Of a DNA stretch of 64,000 bases, positions 53,350 to 64,000 are shown piece by piece (the first letter of the stretch is position 1; every line of letters begins with the position of its first letter). The position numbers and the translations under genes are program-made. The stretch is from contig NGBS01001205.1 of the NCBI GenBank assembly GCA_002245135.1, forward strand, positions 1-64,000, written 5' to 3'. Below the pieces are notes generated by a model. That model worked only from the letters and a program-made list of their open reading frames with translations. It did no database searches and was not told the DNA's origin. The stretch comes from Proteromonas lacertae. Taxonomy: Eukaryota > Sar > Bigyra > Opalinata > Proteromonadidae.

Positions 53350-53517
53350 ATAATTTTCTTAATACCACTAATTAAGTTTGGCATTTCTGTGGTTATATAA
53401 ATAATGTCTGTAATATATTATTTTGTTTTTAATGTTTTGATAACCACATTTGTCGAAACAGTAAGAATAGCACCTATGTCTGTCATTCACTACTAGAGAT
53501 TATGAACTGTTGTTGTG

Positions 53518-54154
53518 TGTTGTTCCCCGTATGGCGGAAATCCCCGTATGGCGGAACTCTATATTCCAGAATGATTCAATCAAAACTAATATGATATTCA
53601 TGATGTTCGGAGTTAGTTATTAACAAATATATAGTTAGTTTGTCATATGACCTACATCTGTGATATACTTATTTATGAACTTCATTGTTCTCAATATTAA
53701 ACTAATTTTCTTATATTTTCTATTTTAATGTATCATTGACTACTATAGTCTAAAATACATTATTTGATATGAAAAGAATACAATAATTTTAATGTTAAGG
53801 CAGTAAAAATAAATTTAACAACTGGCTTGAGAGAGGCTTGAATATATTTTTTCTTTTTTCTGTTTTCTGTACTTTAACATAAAAAATAATGTATTCTATT
53901 TATATCAGATAATGTATTTTAGACTGTAGTAGTCAATGATACATTAAAATAGAAAATATACAAAAATTAGTTTAATATTGAGAATAATGAAGTTCATAAA
54001 AAAGTATATCACAGATGTAGGTCATATGACAAACTAACTATATATTTGTTAATAACTAACTCCGAACATCATGAATATCATATTAGTTTTGATTGAATCA
54101 TTCTGGAATATAGAGTTCCGCCATACGGGGATTTCCGCCATACGGGGAACAACA
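53518..54154. mobile_element. Subfamily A foldback element, full copy A3
   Basis: About 637 bp with both terminal boxes doubled on each side (CCCCGTATGGCGGAA twice; TTCCGCCATACGGGG twice). Arms and core almost identical to A2, so recently active. Flanks do not match. It separates the glycan block from the next host genes. Confidence 0.87.
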
Positions 54155-54202
54155 CTTTCCACACATCTAATAACAAATCTCACATTCTACTATTCATCTT
54201 TA

Positions 54203-54400
54203 CTAGTTTTCCACTCTTCCACCTCTTTCTTTCGGTACTACCGAATCGGTAGTAATGTATTGCTTTAAAATGTTATTCACTGAAGAGCGACTAACGTTGA
54301 ACACTCTTGCAGCTTCCTCTGTTGATTTACTCTCTTCAATACAATATCTGACCATCATTTTTCTAATATTCACTTCTATGGCATTTCCTTTAGCTGGCAT
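54203..54400 (-). pseudogene. N-terminal HTH of a Tc1/IS630-like transposase
   Basis: MPAKGNAIEVNIRKMMV start, then the helix-turn-helix TEEAARVFNVSRSSVNNILK and GGR linker. No catalytic domain follows; about 50 bp further on the A3 foldback begins. The stretch 54401-54982 contains no gene that I can see. Confidence 0.6.
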
Positions 54401-54982
54401 CTATTTAAAAATATATATTATTGTTATACAAGCGCAAAAATAAAGATATGTTTTTATATTCAGCGATATTCTTATATACATCGATAGCAATCATTTATAC
54501 TGTAAACTACAAAATACAGGAGGTTTATAAACTTTGTAATAATGTCATTTACAGATAATAATTCTAGTTGATTGAATTTAGTAGATTTGGATTAAAATAT
54601 GGTGAAAATAGTAAATCATATTACTACTGTAGTAAATAATATTTTAGATTAACAAACTACTAAAATTATGATTATTATATATTCTTTTATAGAATATTTT
54701 TTAAACAAAATTAAGTCTGATATGATTAACCAAACTCACTTGATACCAATATAAATCTATAAATGTTTAAGAAGAAATATGTACCCCAAAATAAAAAAGG
54801 GAAAAGAGAATAAATAAGTCTACTTCAGTGTTTTCCTAAGGCTTAAGCCTAGGAGAAAAAAAAGACAAAGGAATGGAGAGAAAGTAAAAGGACTTCCTTT
54901 GCTAAACTCAGTTGGAATAGTAAGTGGATCATCAACATAAAAAATAAGAATAAAACTTGAATTATAATAATTAATCTCATTT

Positions 54983-57669
54983 TCACTTTCTTCTCTTATG
55001 ACCATTAGGTACAACTTCATAAACTGCCCATCTTCTATTATTATCTTGACCTGATGGTTTGCTTTCACTACATAAATTATCTACACAACCACACGATTTT
55101 GATCTATCATCATTGCAAGGTCTTTCACATCCACCATTGTTCTTTGGACGATCTGGAGTACTTAATAACTTATTAAATACGAAACTATGACCATCAGAAT
55201 ATGCTTTAGCTATTCCAAAATATCGTTTATTCATTCGAATTGCATCACCTTTTGCTAATTCGAAATTTGCACCACTTGCTCCTCCTATATATTGTTTATC
55301 TTCACTAAATTCATTCTCATCTGTATAACAACCTACATATTTTACTCTCACATTATCTTCATCATTCTTTCGTCCATTATAAATCTTATAACTTTCACTC
55401 ACTTTCTTTTCTAATTGATTAGTGTGAATGAAATTTTCAGGTTTTTTCACTTTAAATATTCTCAATATCCAATGTTCACTGGTAAATGCTTCATCAAAAT
55501 ATCTTAATTTTATATTCTTTACACCAACTTCAGCTTGTCTAACCATATCATAACCAGCTGGTCTTGATGGATGAATTCGAACTTCACCAAATCTATAATA
55601 ACTCAATTTATACATCAAACAATTCTTCATTGTTTCAGAAGCACCAGCATCAATTCGATATTGACCATCAGCAAAGTAATTTGGTTCTTGAATCTCATCA
55701 GGATATACACCACCACCTATTCGAACCATCCATAAGAATTTATTAACATCATCACTACTATAACCACTATAACCACCAAATACAACTAATACATAATCTA
55801 CATCTAAACTCAGAATGATTGGATATGCTTTATCTTCAGCTGAACTCATTGCTCTTCCTACTGTAGCTATGTGAGTATTATTCCAAGTATTATTATCAAC
55901 AATTACTGTTCGATTACCCATTCCTGCCATTTGATATCCATAATCCCACCAACTCATGAATTTAGCATTCGGATCAGTATTCATTCTCATCCAATAATAA
56001 GCTTCTCGGAAATCATCTAAGATTACTCGACTTCCATCACTTCTACGACTGGCTAATACAATTGAAGGAGAACTGTAAGCTTCTGCTGCTACATATACTG
56101 CATGAAATCCATATAATACCATAAAGAATGCCATTGTACCTATCACAGTTGTAGCTACTAATGTTGAACTATTTTCTGAATTAGATATTGATCCATCATT
56201 GTTATTGTTCTTTTTATCTTTTCTAGACATTGATTTATAAGTACTTTGTACATTGTATTTGATTATTGCTGAGAATTTTCTCAAAACTGCACTAAATCCA
56301 ATAGATGCTAAGATACAAGCAGCTGGAGCTAAAGTCAACATTAATCTAACCATCACACCTGCAAAATACCAAGATAATGTTCCATAGAGAATAAGGAAAA
56401 TTGTACCATCACTCACTTCATCAAATAGTAAATACAGACCTAATGGAGCTACAGGAACTAAAATATGTAAATCAAAGAAGAAACTAGACCAAGTGGTTGG
56501 TTGATGTTCTGATACTGAAGCAATAATTGGAATATATTTCTTTGCATAAGTTGGATCTAATAATGTTAAACTACGACCAGTCCATTGAGTTCGACCTGTT
56601 AATTGTAAGAATATTAAACCACCTCCTACAAATCCAATTATTATTAAGAATACTAATCTTACTAAAGTATTGAATAATTTATCTGTTAATTTCTCTTTTA
56701 ATGTTAAAGTAAACATATATACTATATATATATATTATATTATTATATTCATTATATATATACATTGTAATAAGATGAAAATACCATGAGAAGCAGCACA
56801 TTCAGCTTGTTGAATTACATTAAATCCAACAAATGGTACTTGCATTGCCAATAATGATCCTAATACATAAAATACACTGTATGCAGTGTATAATCTATTA
56901 CCACATCTACCTGCTAATATCATTACTAATACATATATTGGTATAATATTAATAATGAATATATAACCACCCCAAGATGCTACCATATAGAAGTAAGATA
57001 ATGCACACATTGCACTCCATATTAAACTACCTGTATTTACAGCTTTAACCCATAAATAGAAGCAGAATATCAATGCAAAGATAGCTACACCTTCATTATC
57101 ATAACTACCTCCTACTGATCTTGAGATATAAGATGGAACAATGGCAATAAATGCTGCTCCTAATAATGCAGTGTTTGATCTGGTTGTTGCTTCTTTGATT
57201 AATAGGTATGTTGCAATGGCACAGTTTGATGCGAATATTGGAGCTAAAAACACACACATGTTTCTCACGTTGATTGAAATGTTGATGAAATTGAGAAGAT
57301 AATGCATTACAGCTGCTGTTGCCATTAATCCAGGGTAAATAGTACCTCCTACAACACGTCCTAATGGATACCAACTACGATTGTCAAACCAATTTAAGAA
57401 TTCAAAGAATCCTCCAAAAGTCAAAAATTTGGTTGTTCTGTAGTTGAAATAAGGATCATATTCATGGATAACCTATAGAATGACAAATATTATAGAGTGT
57501 AACATACACTTTCCCATCTAACAACAGCAAATAATCTAACTGCAAAAGCGATGATACAGATGAGTCCAAGAATGAAATATTCAAAAAATGAAACGAATCC
57601 TGTCTGCACTGTCTCAACTAAAGAGTCATCACTTGATTTTTCTTCTGCTTTCTTCGTTTTACTCTGCAT
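54983..57669 (-). CDS. STT3: STT3 catalytic subunit of oligosaccharyltransferase with Cys-rich C-terminal extension
   Basis: Transfers lipid-linked oligosaccharide to Asn in the ER. Start ATG 57669 (MQSKTKKAEEK). A 35-nt intron joins VRWES-VIHEYDPYFNYRTT (the DPYFNYR acceptor-side motif); a second intron near 56720-56790 splits the membrane domain. Multiple helices, then the catalytic WWDYGYQMAGMGNRTVIVDN and a DNNTWNN region. After the usual end a roughly 110-residue tail has VKYVGCYTDENEF, GGCERPCNDDRSKSCGCVDN and RRWAVYEVV, a luminal Cys-rich module not normal for STT3. Ends at TGA. Confidence 0.93.
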
Positions 57670-57798
57670 AGTCGACTATAAAAAGATAATATGATAGTAA
57701 AATGCAAAAAAAGAATTTTATAAGTGATAATAAAGCATATATACTCAAAAAATGAAAAATGGACGAAAAAATCAGAAAATTGCATTTATTCACTTATA

Positions 57799-58684
57799 AT
57801 GAATAATTCAGATGAATCAGAGTCACAAAAGCGCAAATATACAGTATTTACATTATCATTGTTCGATCTATGGTGTATATATAGGAAGATATAGGCATTC
57901 ACGGAAGGCCAATGAAGAAATTCTATCGTCAAAGAGCCCATTGCAATCCATTATCACATAATGACGCATTTGAATAGTATAAGATATATTTTTATATCTT
58001 AGTCCTGTTAATCCAAAAGAAATGAGATGGAACGAGTTTTATCCAAACATACCAGGTATTTGTAATAATTTTAGTGATATAGATGCTGGAGATAAAATCA
58101 CAATTCTTGATATAGGTTGTGGATTTGGTGGTTTGTTAGTCACTTTAGCTCCTGAGTTTCCAGAAACATGCATATTAGGTTTAGAAATAAGACACAAAGT
58201 GACTGAATATGTTCACGATAGAATAGATAATCTCAGAGACACAAATAAAGAATCAAATATGTATCAAAACATATCAGTCATCAAAACAAATGCTATGAAA
58301 TACTTGCCAAACTATATAAATAAAAATCAATTAGAAAAAATATTCATTTGCTTTGCTGATCCTCATTTTAAAGAGAATAATCATAGAAGAAGAATAGTAA
58401 GTCCTGTTTTACTAACAGAGTATTCTTATTTCCTAAAACCACACGGTAGAATATATACAATCACTGATGTTAAAGATTTGAATGATTGGTATATCGAACA
58501 TGGAACTAAGCACCCTAATTTTAGAATTGTTCCAGAATCTGAGCATTCTTCAGATAAATGTGTTAAGTTGATGATGAATTCTACGGAGGAAGGTAAGAAG
58601 GTTGAAAGAAATAAAGGAAGTAAATATGTAACAGTTTTTGAAAGATTAAGTGATGAAGATATTCCTTGTTCGTTTTTGTCATAA
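57799..58684 (+). CDS. TRM8: tRNA (guanine-N7)-methyltransferase catalytic subunit (TRM8/METTL1)
   Basis: Makes m7G46 in tRNA. Introns 57844-57884 and 57977-58002 give KRKYT-EDIGIHGRPMKKFYRQRAH and AFEY-PVNPKEMRWNEFYP. Motifs: LDIGCGFGGLL (SAM loop), LGLEIRHKV, CFADPHFKENNHRRR with the conserved DPHFK, and a C-terminal EEGKKVERN. Divergent from STT3, 129 bp between starts. Confidence 0.95.
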
Positions 58685-58775
58685 TAAATTATTATAACTA
58701 TTTATATGCTTGTTATATATATATATTTGCAGTAATACATTATATATAAATAAATAAAGAAAATTAATGATTAAT

Positions 58776-59690
58776 TTACAAAATACTATCACCATCATTG
58801 TTCTTTCCTCTAAGAATGTATAGAAATGATATTATATTATATATATACCTCATTTCTTCATATTTATTCTTCATCTCAATCAGATTATTCTTCTTTTCCA
58901 TCAACTTAAAATGAAGATCAGCTAATTCTTGACCATTAGTCTCACTGGATTGAGCTATGGATGCTTCCAATGCCCTTATAGTCTCTAAATGACGTGTAAC
59001 AATATCATCTCTCTTATTCAACTCTTCTTCTTCCTTTGAAATATCATTTTCTAATACTTTCTGTAATCTATTGATAATTTCTTCTTGATTTGTTATTGTT
59101 TCTTGATACTTAGGTATATTTTTAACTTGTTCCTGTTTCTTTAGTATTTTTGGCTTTTGTTCTTTTATAATTCTCATTAAATCTTCCTCATTTCTCATTC
59201 CACTGTCATTCTTTTTTATTAATTCCTCTAATTCATGTATTTTCTCTTCTAAAGCTTTATTTCTTTCACATTCAGAAATATATTTTTGTGTTATAATTAG
59301 GCTTCTTCTTATTAAATCTTCTTTTCCTATATCTTTATAAGGTTCGTAATTAAAATTATCAAAAATGTAACTATATTTCTTTATCTCCATATTATAATCC
59401 TATTTATATATTACCATCATGTTAATATATTTTATATACATCGATTTGCTGTTTCAACTTTTGAATTGTTCTTTGCAGATCTAAAAGGTCATTTTTTAAT
59501 TTTTCTGATCCTATAGGTGTTGATTTAATAGGTGTCACTGTGTGTGTAGTAGCAGCTGTTGTTTGAGTAGTTGCTGTTGATGGAGGTGAATAAATGGCTT
59601 CAATTTCTTCTCTTGTGACTGCTATAGTCTAACTTTATATAAATATATTCACAATACTATCTCTTCTCTATTATTACTCATTTTAGAAAG
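58776..59690 (-). CDS. Coiled-coil protein, function unknown
   Basis: The main exon encodes a long Glu/Lys/Leu-rich coiled coil (KALEEKIHELEELIKKND, EEIINRLQKVLEND). A 3' intron near 58812-58850 joins EEMR-GKNNDGDSIL. An upstream exon (about 59420-59630) supplies EEIEAIYSPPSTATTQTT and LLDLQRTIQKLKQQID, joined by a roughly 40-nt intron to DYNMEIKKYSYIFDN, so MEIKKY is not the real start. The first exon may be an ATG near 59685; uncertain. Possibly cytoskeletal or flagellar, but no family recognised. Confidence 0.65.
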
Positions 59691-59739
59691 GTTTTTATTA
59701 CCAAGCTTGGGCTTGAATTTGAATATTTTTAAAAACGGA

Positions 59740-59998
59740 ATGAAAGTATATATAGTATTTATATTACTTTTAAAATTTATATTGTGTATAAACTCACTAA
59801 CATAATATTGTAGGTGATGATGTAACTATATGTGGTGAAGGATATGAGTGTTCTGGATGGAGTGCTTCTTCAGTACTTGCTGTATTAAAAATATATGATT
59901 TATAATAATAGTTTCAGGTGATTTTGAGTATTATACTAGTAATTCTCATAATTTCTTCTTGTGGTATTTATGTGAAATATAAAAATGATCAAAAGTAA
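59740..59998 (+). CDS. Tiny type I membrane protein, two introns
   Basis: Not obvious without splicing: introns 59786-59813 (28 nt, with CACTAAC branch-like motif) and 59882-59911 (30 nt). The product is about 66 residues: signal peptide MKVYIVFILLLKFILC, short ectodomain DDVTICGEGYECSGWSASS, transmembrane ILSIILVILIISSCGIYV and a short basic tail KYKNDQK. Function unknown. The 225 bp to the next gene hold nothing recognisable. Confidence 0.6.
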
Positions 59999-60223
59999 TG
60001 AAATAATTGTTTATTTACTAATAATATTATTTAAATTAATATGAATTGGATTTTTTATTAAACAACTCTTTTAGTGTATTGTTTTATGCTTTTTGTATTG
60101 GTTGAATTATGTATTAGTGAAATCAAAATATAACATTGAGTATAATTTTATATATCTATATATAAATGCAAAAGATTAAAAATTTCAAAAATATAACCGT
60201 TTCATAATTATAAAATTTAAAAA

Positions 60224-61553
60224 ATGTCACTAAGTGAACAGAAGATTCAAGAATTGTATAATTTATCAATTTATTAGCATAATAGGAATAAAGCTATATT
60301 AGTGTATCTATCAGAGAATACAAATTTCGCTAAAAGTGCAGAGATGTTTCAAATAGAAGCAGGATTAACTTCAGTTAATGCTCATGAGGTATTTTGAAGG
60401 ATGGTAATACATTAATGAAGAAGTGGAATGCAATAGTAAGATTACAAGGACAAATACAATCTTTGAATAATCAAATAAAGCAACTGAAAGAGGAAGGTGC
60501 TACAAATGTGTCTATTGGAGAAAATAAATCATCTTTAATTAATCAAGGATTAATTCCACAAAATCCAAAAACAACATTGGTTGGACATGTTGGATCAGTA
60601 AACTGTCTATCAATGCATCCTACTTATAATCATTTATGTTCAGGAGGGTGAGGATGGTGTAATTAGAATATGGGATTATACTTTATATGAATTAATAAAG
60701 ACATTAAAAGGACATACGGATGTAATTAATGATGTATGTTATAATACAGATGGAACAAATCTAGCAAGCTGTTCAAACGACACAAACAATTAAGATATGG
60801 GATATAAGTAGTTATACATGCATAAAAACTCTAAAAAGTCATGATCATAGTGTAAGTGCAGTAATACTAAGAAATGATAGATTATATAGTTGTTCAAGAG
60901 ATAAAACAATAAGAGTATGGAAACAGTGTTGGTAAATGTATAAATTCAACAGAGTGTAAAGAATGGGTTAGAGATGTATATATTATATGATGTTATTATA
61001 TTGTATATAGATTGACGTTAATGTTGATGAGAGTATATTAGCTGGATGTTGTGATGATCATAATATATATATATATAATATAAAAGATGGACATGAACTG
61101 AATAAAACTATGACGTTATATGGTCATGAGCAAAATATAGAAAGTGTTTGTTTTTCTAACCAAAAGAGTGAGCAAATGTTATTAGTTGGAATAAATGAAA
61201 ATAGTGATAATAAGATGAAATATAGCCCAAGTAATATCCCAATGTTTTTATTTTCATGTAGTAGAGATAAAAGTATTCGAGTTTGGTGCTTAATAAATGG
61301 AGCTTGTATTTATAATTTAAGAGATCATGGAAGTTGGGTTAGAGAGGTGTCAATCCATCCAAATGGAAGATATTTGTATTCAATCAGTGAGGATAAATCA
61401 ATAAAAATCTGGGATTTAATGAATGGAAGTTTAAAACGAACAATTTCTAATGCTCATACTAATTTTGGGATTTGTATGGAATTTAATAAAAGTGGTCGAG
61501 TATTAGCGAGTGGAGGTGTTGATGAAAAGATCAATATATGGTTGTGTAGTTAG
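60224..61553 (+). CDS. LIS1: LIS1 (dynein regulator, PAFAH1B1) with apparent single-base frame breaks
   Basis: LisH motif: [13 protein letters not shown] restored by intron 60256-60285; then AHE...[12 protein letters not shown], a short coiled coil, and seven WD40 blades ([73 protein letters not shown]). Intron 60976-61010 joins [13 protein letters not shown]. Four one-base discrepancies (near 60388, 60650, 60788, 60925) disturb the frame, each fixed by one base at or near a homopolymer; sequence upstream and downstream is well conserved, so assembly error is at least as likely as a pseudogene. Confidence 0.85.
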
Positions 61554-61915
61554 ATGAGTTATATTCATACATTTTTACTTCACTTGTTGATTTTATATAT
61601 ATGATAAAAATACTACTTTTGTATCTATATTTTAAAAAAGGTATAAGGGATGGTGTATAATGAAATATGATAAAATGTAATTATGAGAATAATTACATGT
61701 AAATTACCTTAATGAGGCTTAAATGAATCGACATACTTTCTTTATCAAAATATCGATACAAGAGAATAAAAAGGTTAATATAACAATAAAAACATTTTTT
61801 AAAAGAGAAGGAGAATAATTTTATAATATAAGTGTATAAAATGTATCTATCACCCAATTAGAAAGCCATGTTGAAATTGTTAAACTTGTATCATTTAATA
61901 ATCTCAAACAATATA
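61554..61915. other. Gene-free intergenic stretch
   Basis: AT-rich spacer between the convergent LIS1 and SPOC-like genes. No ORF, repeat or RNA gene recognised. Confidence 0.6.
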
Positions 61916-64000
61916 TCAGTTATTGTTATTGATAGTAGTAGTATTTGTAGAAGTTACTAATTCGCGTTCTTTACTTACTAACAATATCCAAGCTGGAACA
62001 ACTGAACCGTCTATCATATATCTGTCAATTAAGAAATGAAATTTTGCATATGCCAATGAATGTATGTCATTTGGAATAATAAATAATTCATACTCATCAT
62101 CATAATCCAAATAACCAACCAGATGTGTAGTTATAAATATAGAAAGTATAACTTTTAATTTATTCTTATTATGATATTGTGGAATATATAGTTTAATCAA
62201 ATTAACTTTTGTCAACATCAAAGTATCTAATATTTGAATGAAATCAGAATCAGATAATGCTTTATCTATTGGTATTGTTATATCTGTACTGAAACGAAGA
62301 TAATCAATAAAATTAGGTCCAGAAACACTAATGAATAATGCATCTGTAAGAAATCTATTATTTCTTGTTATTTTAACTGGTAAAGTGTATTTTGAATTTA
62401 AATTCGTTATTAGAATTGATAATAGATATATCATTTTGGTGTGTAATATTAATAACTGTAGATGAATAATCATTGGATGAACTACATAAATGGTTCTGAG
62501 TTTGAATTTTATTATTGTTCATATTATCATCATCATTACAATTAATATTGTTAGTATTAATAATATTTTTGTATTTATTTAATAGATTTTTTAAAATAAG
62601 TTTGTTACTTTTGGTAATTGTATTTGTTGTATATGATGAGATGATGAAATAGTTTAAAACTATTAATATCTTTTAGGTTGTCATTTGTTGGTAATAATGA
62701 TCTGGTGATGATGATGAATGAGATGATGTTGTATTACTATTATCATTATTATCTACTAGATTCTCATTTTCACATTCTCTATCCATTTCTTTATTAGAAT
62801 TATTTTCAACAGATGATGTTCTTTCCTTGTCAATACTATCAGCAGAATTTGATAATTCATTATTTGTTTCAACTGTAGTATTGTTATTACCAATATTATT
62901 ATCATCATCTGGTATAGTTAATAATACATGCAATTGTGGTGATAAATGAGTTGATATTGTATTACTATTATTATCTACTGGATTCTCATTTTCATAATCT
63001 TCTTCAATGTCATTATCAGAGTTATCATCTGAAGAATTTGATAAGGATGATAATGCATCATCAAAATCACTTCCAGAAGATGACATGTTATTTGTAATAT
63101 ATGATGAAGATTTGTTTTTTGATTTAGATCTTAAATTATATTTATGAGAATTTGAATTGATATTTGAGTGTTTTCTAACTCTTTGGTTGATTATTTGGTT
63201 CATAATCATCATCACTATCAGAATCTATATATATTATATAATAACAATTAAGTATACATTTCTCTAATTTTCTTTGTAAGATTTAGAGTTTGTTGGTGAA
63301 TGTGTTATTGTTGATTTTGGATCCTTAGAAGCAGAAAGAGTATAATTAAGACAATCTATTTATACTATAATAATATCCAATTATACATCTACTTCTAGTT
63401 TTTTTTGATTTTGTTACAGATTTTATTAAAACTATTGACGATAATTGTGGGATCTCAGTATGTGAATTATCATTATTAATATTCTCATTTGATGGTGATG
63501 ATGAATGAGATGATGTTGTATTAATATCATCATTATTATCTAATAGATTCTCATTTTCACATTCTCTTTCCATTTCATTTTCAGAATTACATTCTACAGA
63601 AAATGGTACAGATGATGTTGTATCATTCATCATACTATTGACATTTACATAATTATTTGTTTCAACAGTGTTAGTATTGTTACTGATATTATTCTCCTCA
63701 TTTGTTTGTAATAATGAATGTGGTAATGATGAATGGAATTGATGAATGAGATGAAGTTGTATTGCTATAATTGTCTCTATAATCTAATAAATCTTCATTA
63801 TCACAACGTCTCTCATCTTCTGAAGAAGATAATATGGATGATAATGATTCATTGTCGCTACTATCAGCAAAAGATGATAATTCATCATCGAAATCTCTTC
63901 TGTTAATTGCAATTTCTGGATAAGATATATTTCTTCGCTTAGATTGTAAATTATTATTATGAGAATATGAATTGATATTTGACTGTGTTGTTAATCTTTC
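61916..64000 (-). CDS. Low-complexity protein with C-terminal SPOC-like domain (5' end outside window)
   Basis: The last roughly 150 residues (ALFISVSGPNFIDYL, LTKVNLIKLYIPQYH, YELFIIPNDIHSLAYAKFHF) resemble a SPOC domain, found in Spen/PHF3-type transcription cofactors. Upstream is acidic Ser/Asn/Asp-rich sequence with repeated blocks, e.g. ENENLVDNN and NTTSSHSSS, at about 62690-62790, 62940-63000, 63500-63570 and 63750-63830, plus a basic NLRSKSKNK segment repeated as NLQSKRRN. A roughly 30-nt intron lies near 63390. The frame changes in places (near 62420 and 63730), so the model is approximate. Confidence 0.5.

Noticed and set aside
60256-60285. In-frame TAG in the LIS1 LisH motif as a recoded codon
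   Set aside because: It lies inside a 30-nt GTATA...TAG intron whose removal gives [13 protein letters not shown], the expected LisH sequence.
1-64000. Genome-wide reassignment of TAA/TAG to glutamine
   Set aside because: The Rab ends CC-TAA, the Cdh1-like protein ends LR-TAA, and long intact genes stop at TAA/TAG where their families end. The Gln-like TAR codons are confined to HYDIN and the broken gene at 33590.

Overview
This window is eukaryotic nuclear DNA, very AT-rich, with short introns (about 21-42 nt, usually starting GTATA/GTAT and ending TAG). The housekeeping genes identify a unicellular eukaryote that has, or descends from, a flagellated lineage: a Cdh1-type APC/C activator, a tubulin-type cytosolic carboxypeptidase, a Rab GTPase, pescadillo, STT3, tRNA m7G methyltransferase, LIS1, and a broken HYDIN copy. 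I cannot name the species. Most genes read with the standard code: the Rab ends at CC-stop, the Cdh1-like protein at LR-stop, and STT3 at TGA.

Layout. 1-8.4 kb: intron-bearing host genes. 8.5-12.5 kb: a nest of long-palindrome (foldback) transposable elements in at least three related subfamilies, here called A (CCCCGTATGGCGG ends), B (GCGCCGTTTGTCA ends) and C (ACGTCGTTGGGAG ends). They share TGTTGT...ACAACA termini, and where the flanks match, the target-site duplications are 5 bp (6 bp in one case). 12.4-32.1 kb: a packed island of 18 glycan-synthesis genes, nearly all intronless and mostly type II membrane proteins: GT31 x4, GT92 x2, GT2-like x2, GT10, GT77, a fucosyltransferase-like gene, a LicD/fukutin-like gene, a DUF1647-like gene, an FkbM methyltransferase, a second methyltransferase, an acyltransferase-3/SGNH protein and two unassigned enzymes. 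Spacing is often 0-40 bp, and some neighbours overlap. 32.1-34.3 kb: a PIF/Harbinger/IS5-like transposase and a broken host-like gene. 34.9-41.4 kb: a 6.5-kb B element with matched ends that carries a decayed HYDIN fragment. 41.8-43.8 kb: a small unclassified set of ORFs with two perfect hairpins. 43.9-53.3 kb: a looser second block of glycan genes (an unassigned GT, GT10, GT23-like, two acyltransferase-3/SGNH genes and a remnant of a third) with Tc1/IS630-like transposase debris. 53.5-54.2 kb: another A foldback. 54.9-64 kb: host genes again (STT3, TRM8/METTL1, a coiled-coil protein, a tiny type I membrane protein, LIS1, and a SPOC-like protein running off the window).

Together the glycan genes could build and decorate one secreted or surface glycan in the Golgi: chain extension (GT31, GT2, GT92, GT77), fucosylation (GT10, GT23-like), phospho-sugar transfer (LicD), O-acetylation (acyltransferase-3/SGNH) and O-methylation (FkbM, second methyltransferase). 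The clustering, the packing and the interleaved foldback elements are the most unusual aspects. The B element carrying HYDIN, plus a piece matching the start of the GT77 gene, shows that these elements can pick up gene fragments, which is one possible way such an island was assembled.

Caution: several good host genes show single-base frame breaks, often at homopolymers, so part of the apparent damage may be assembly error.
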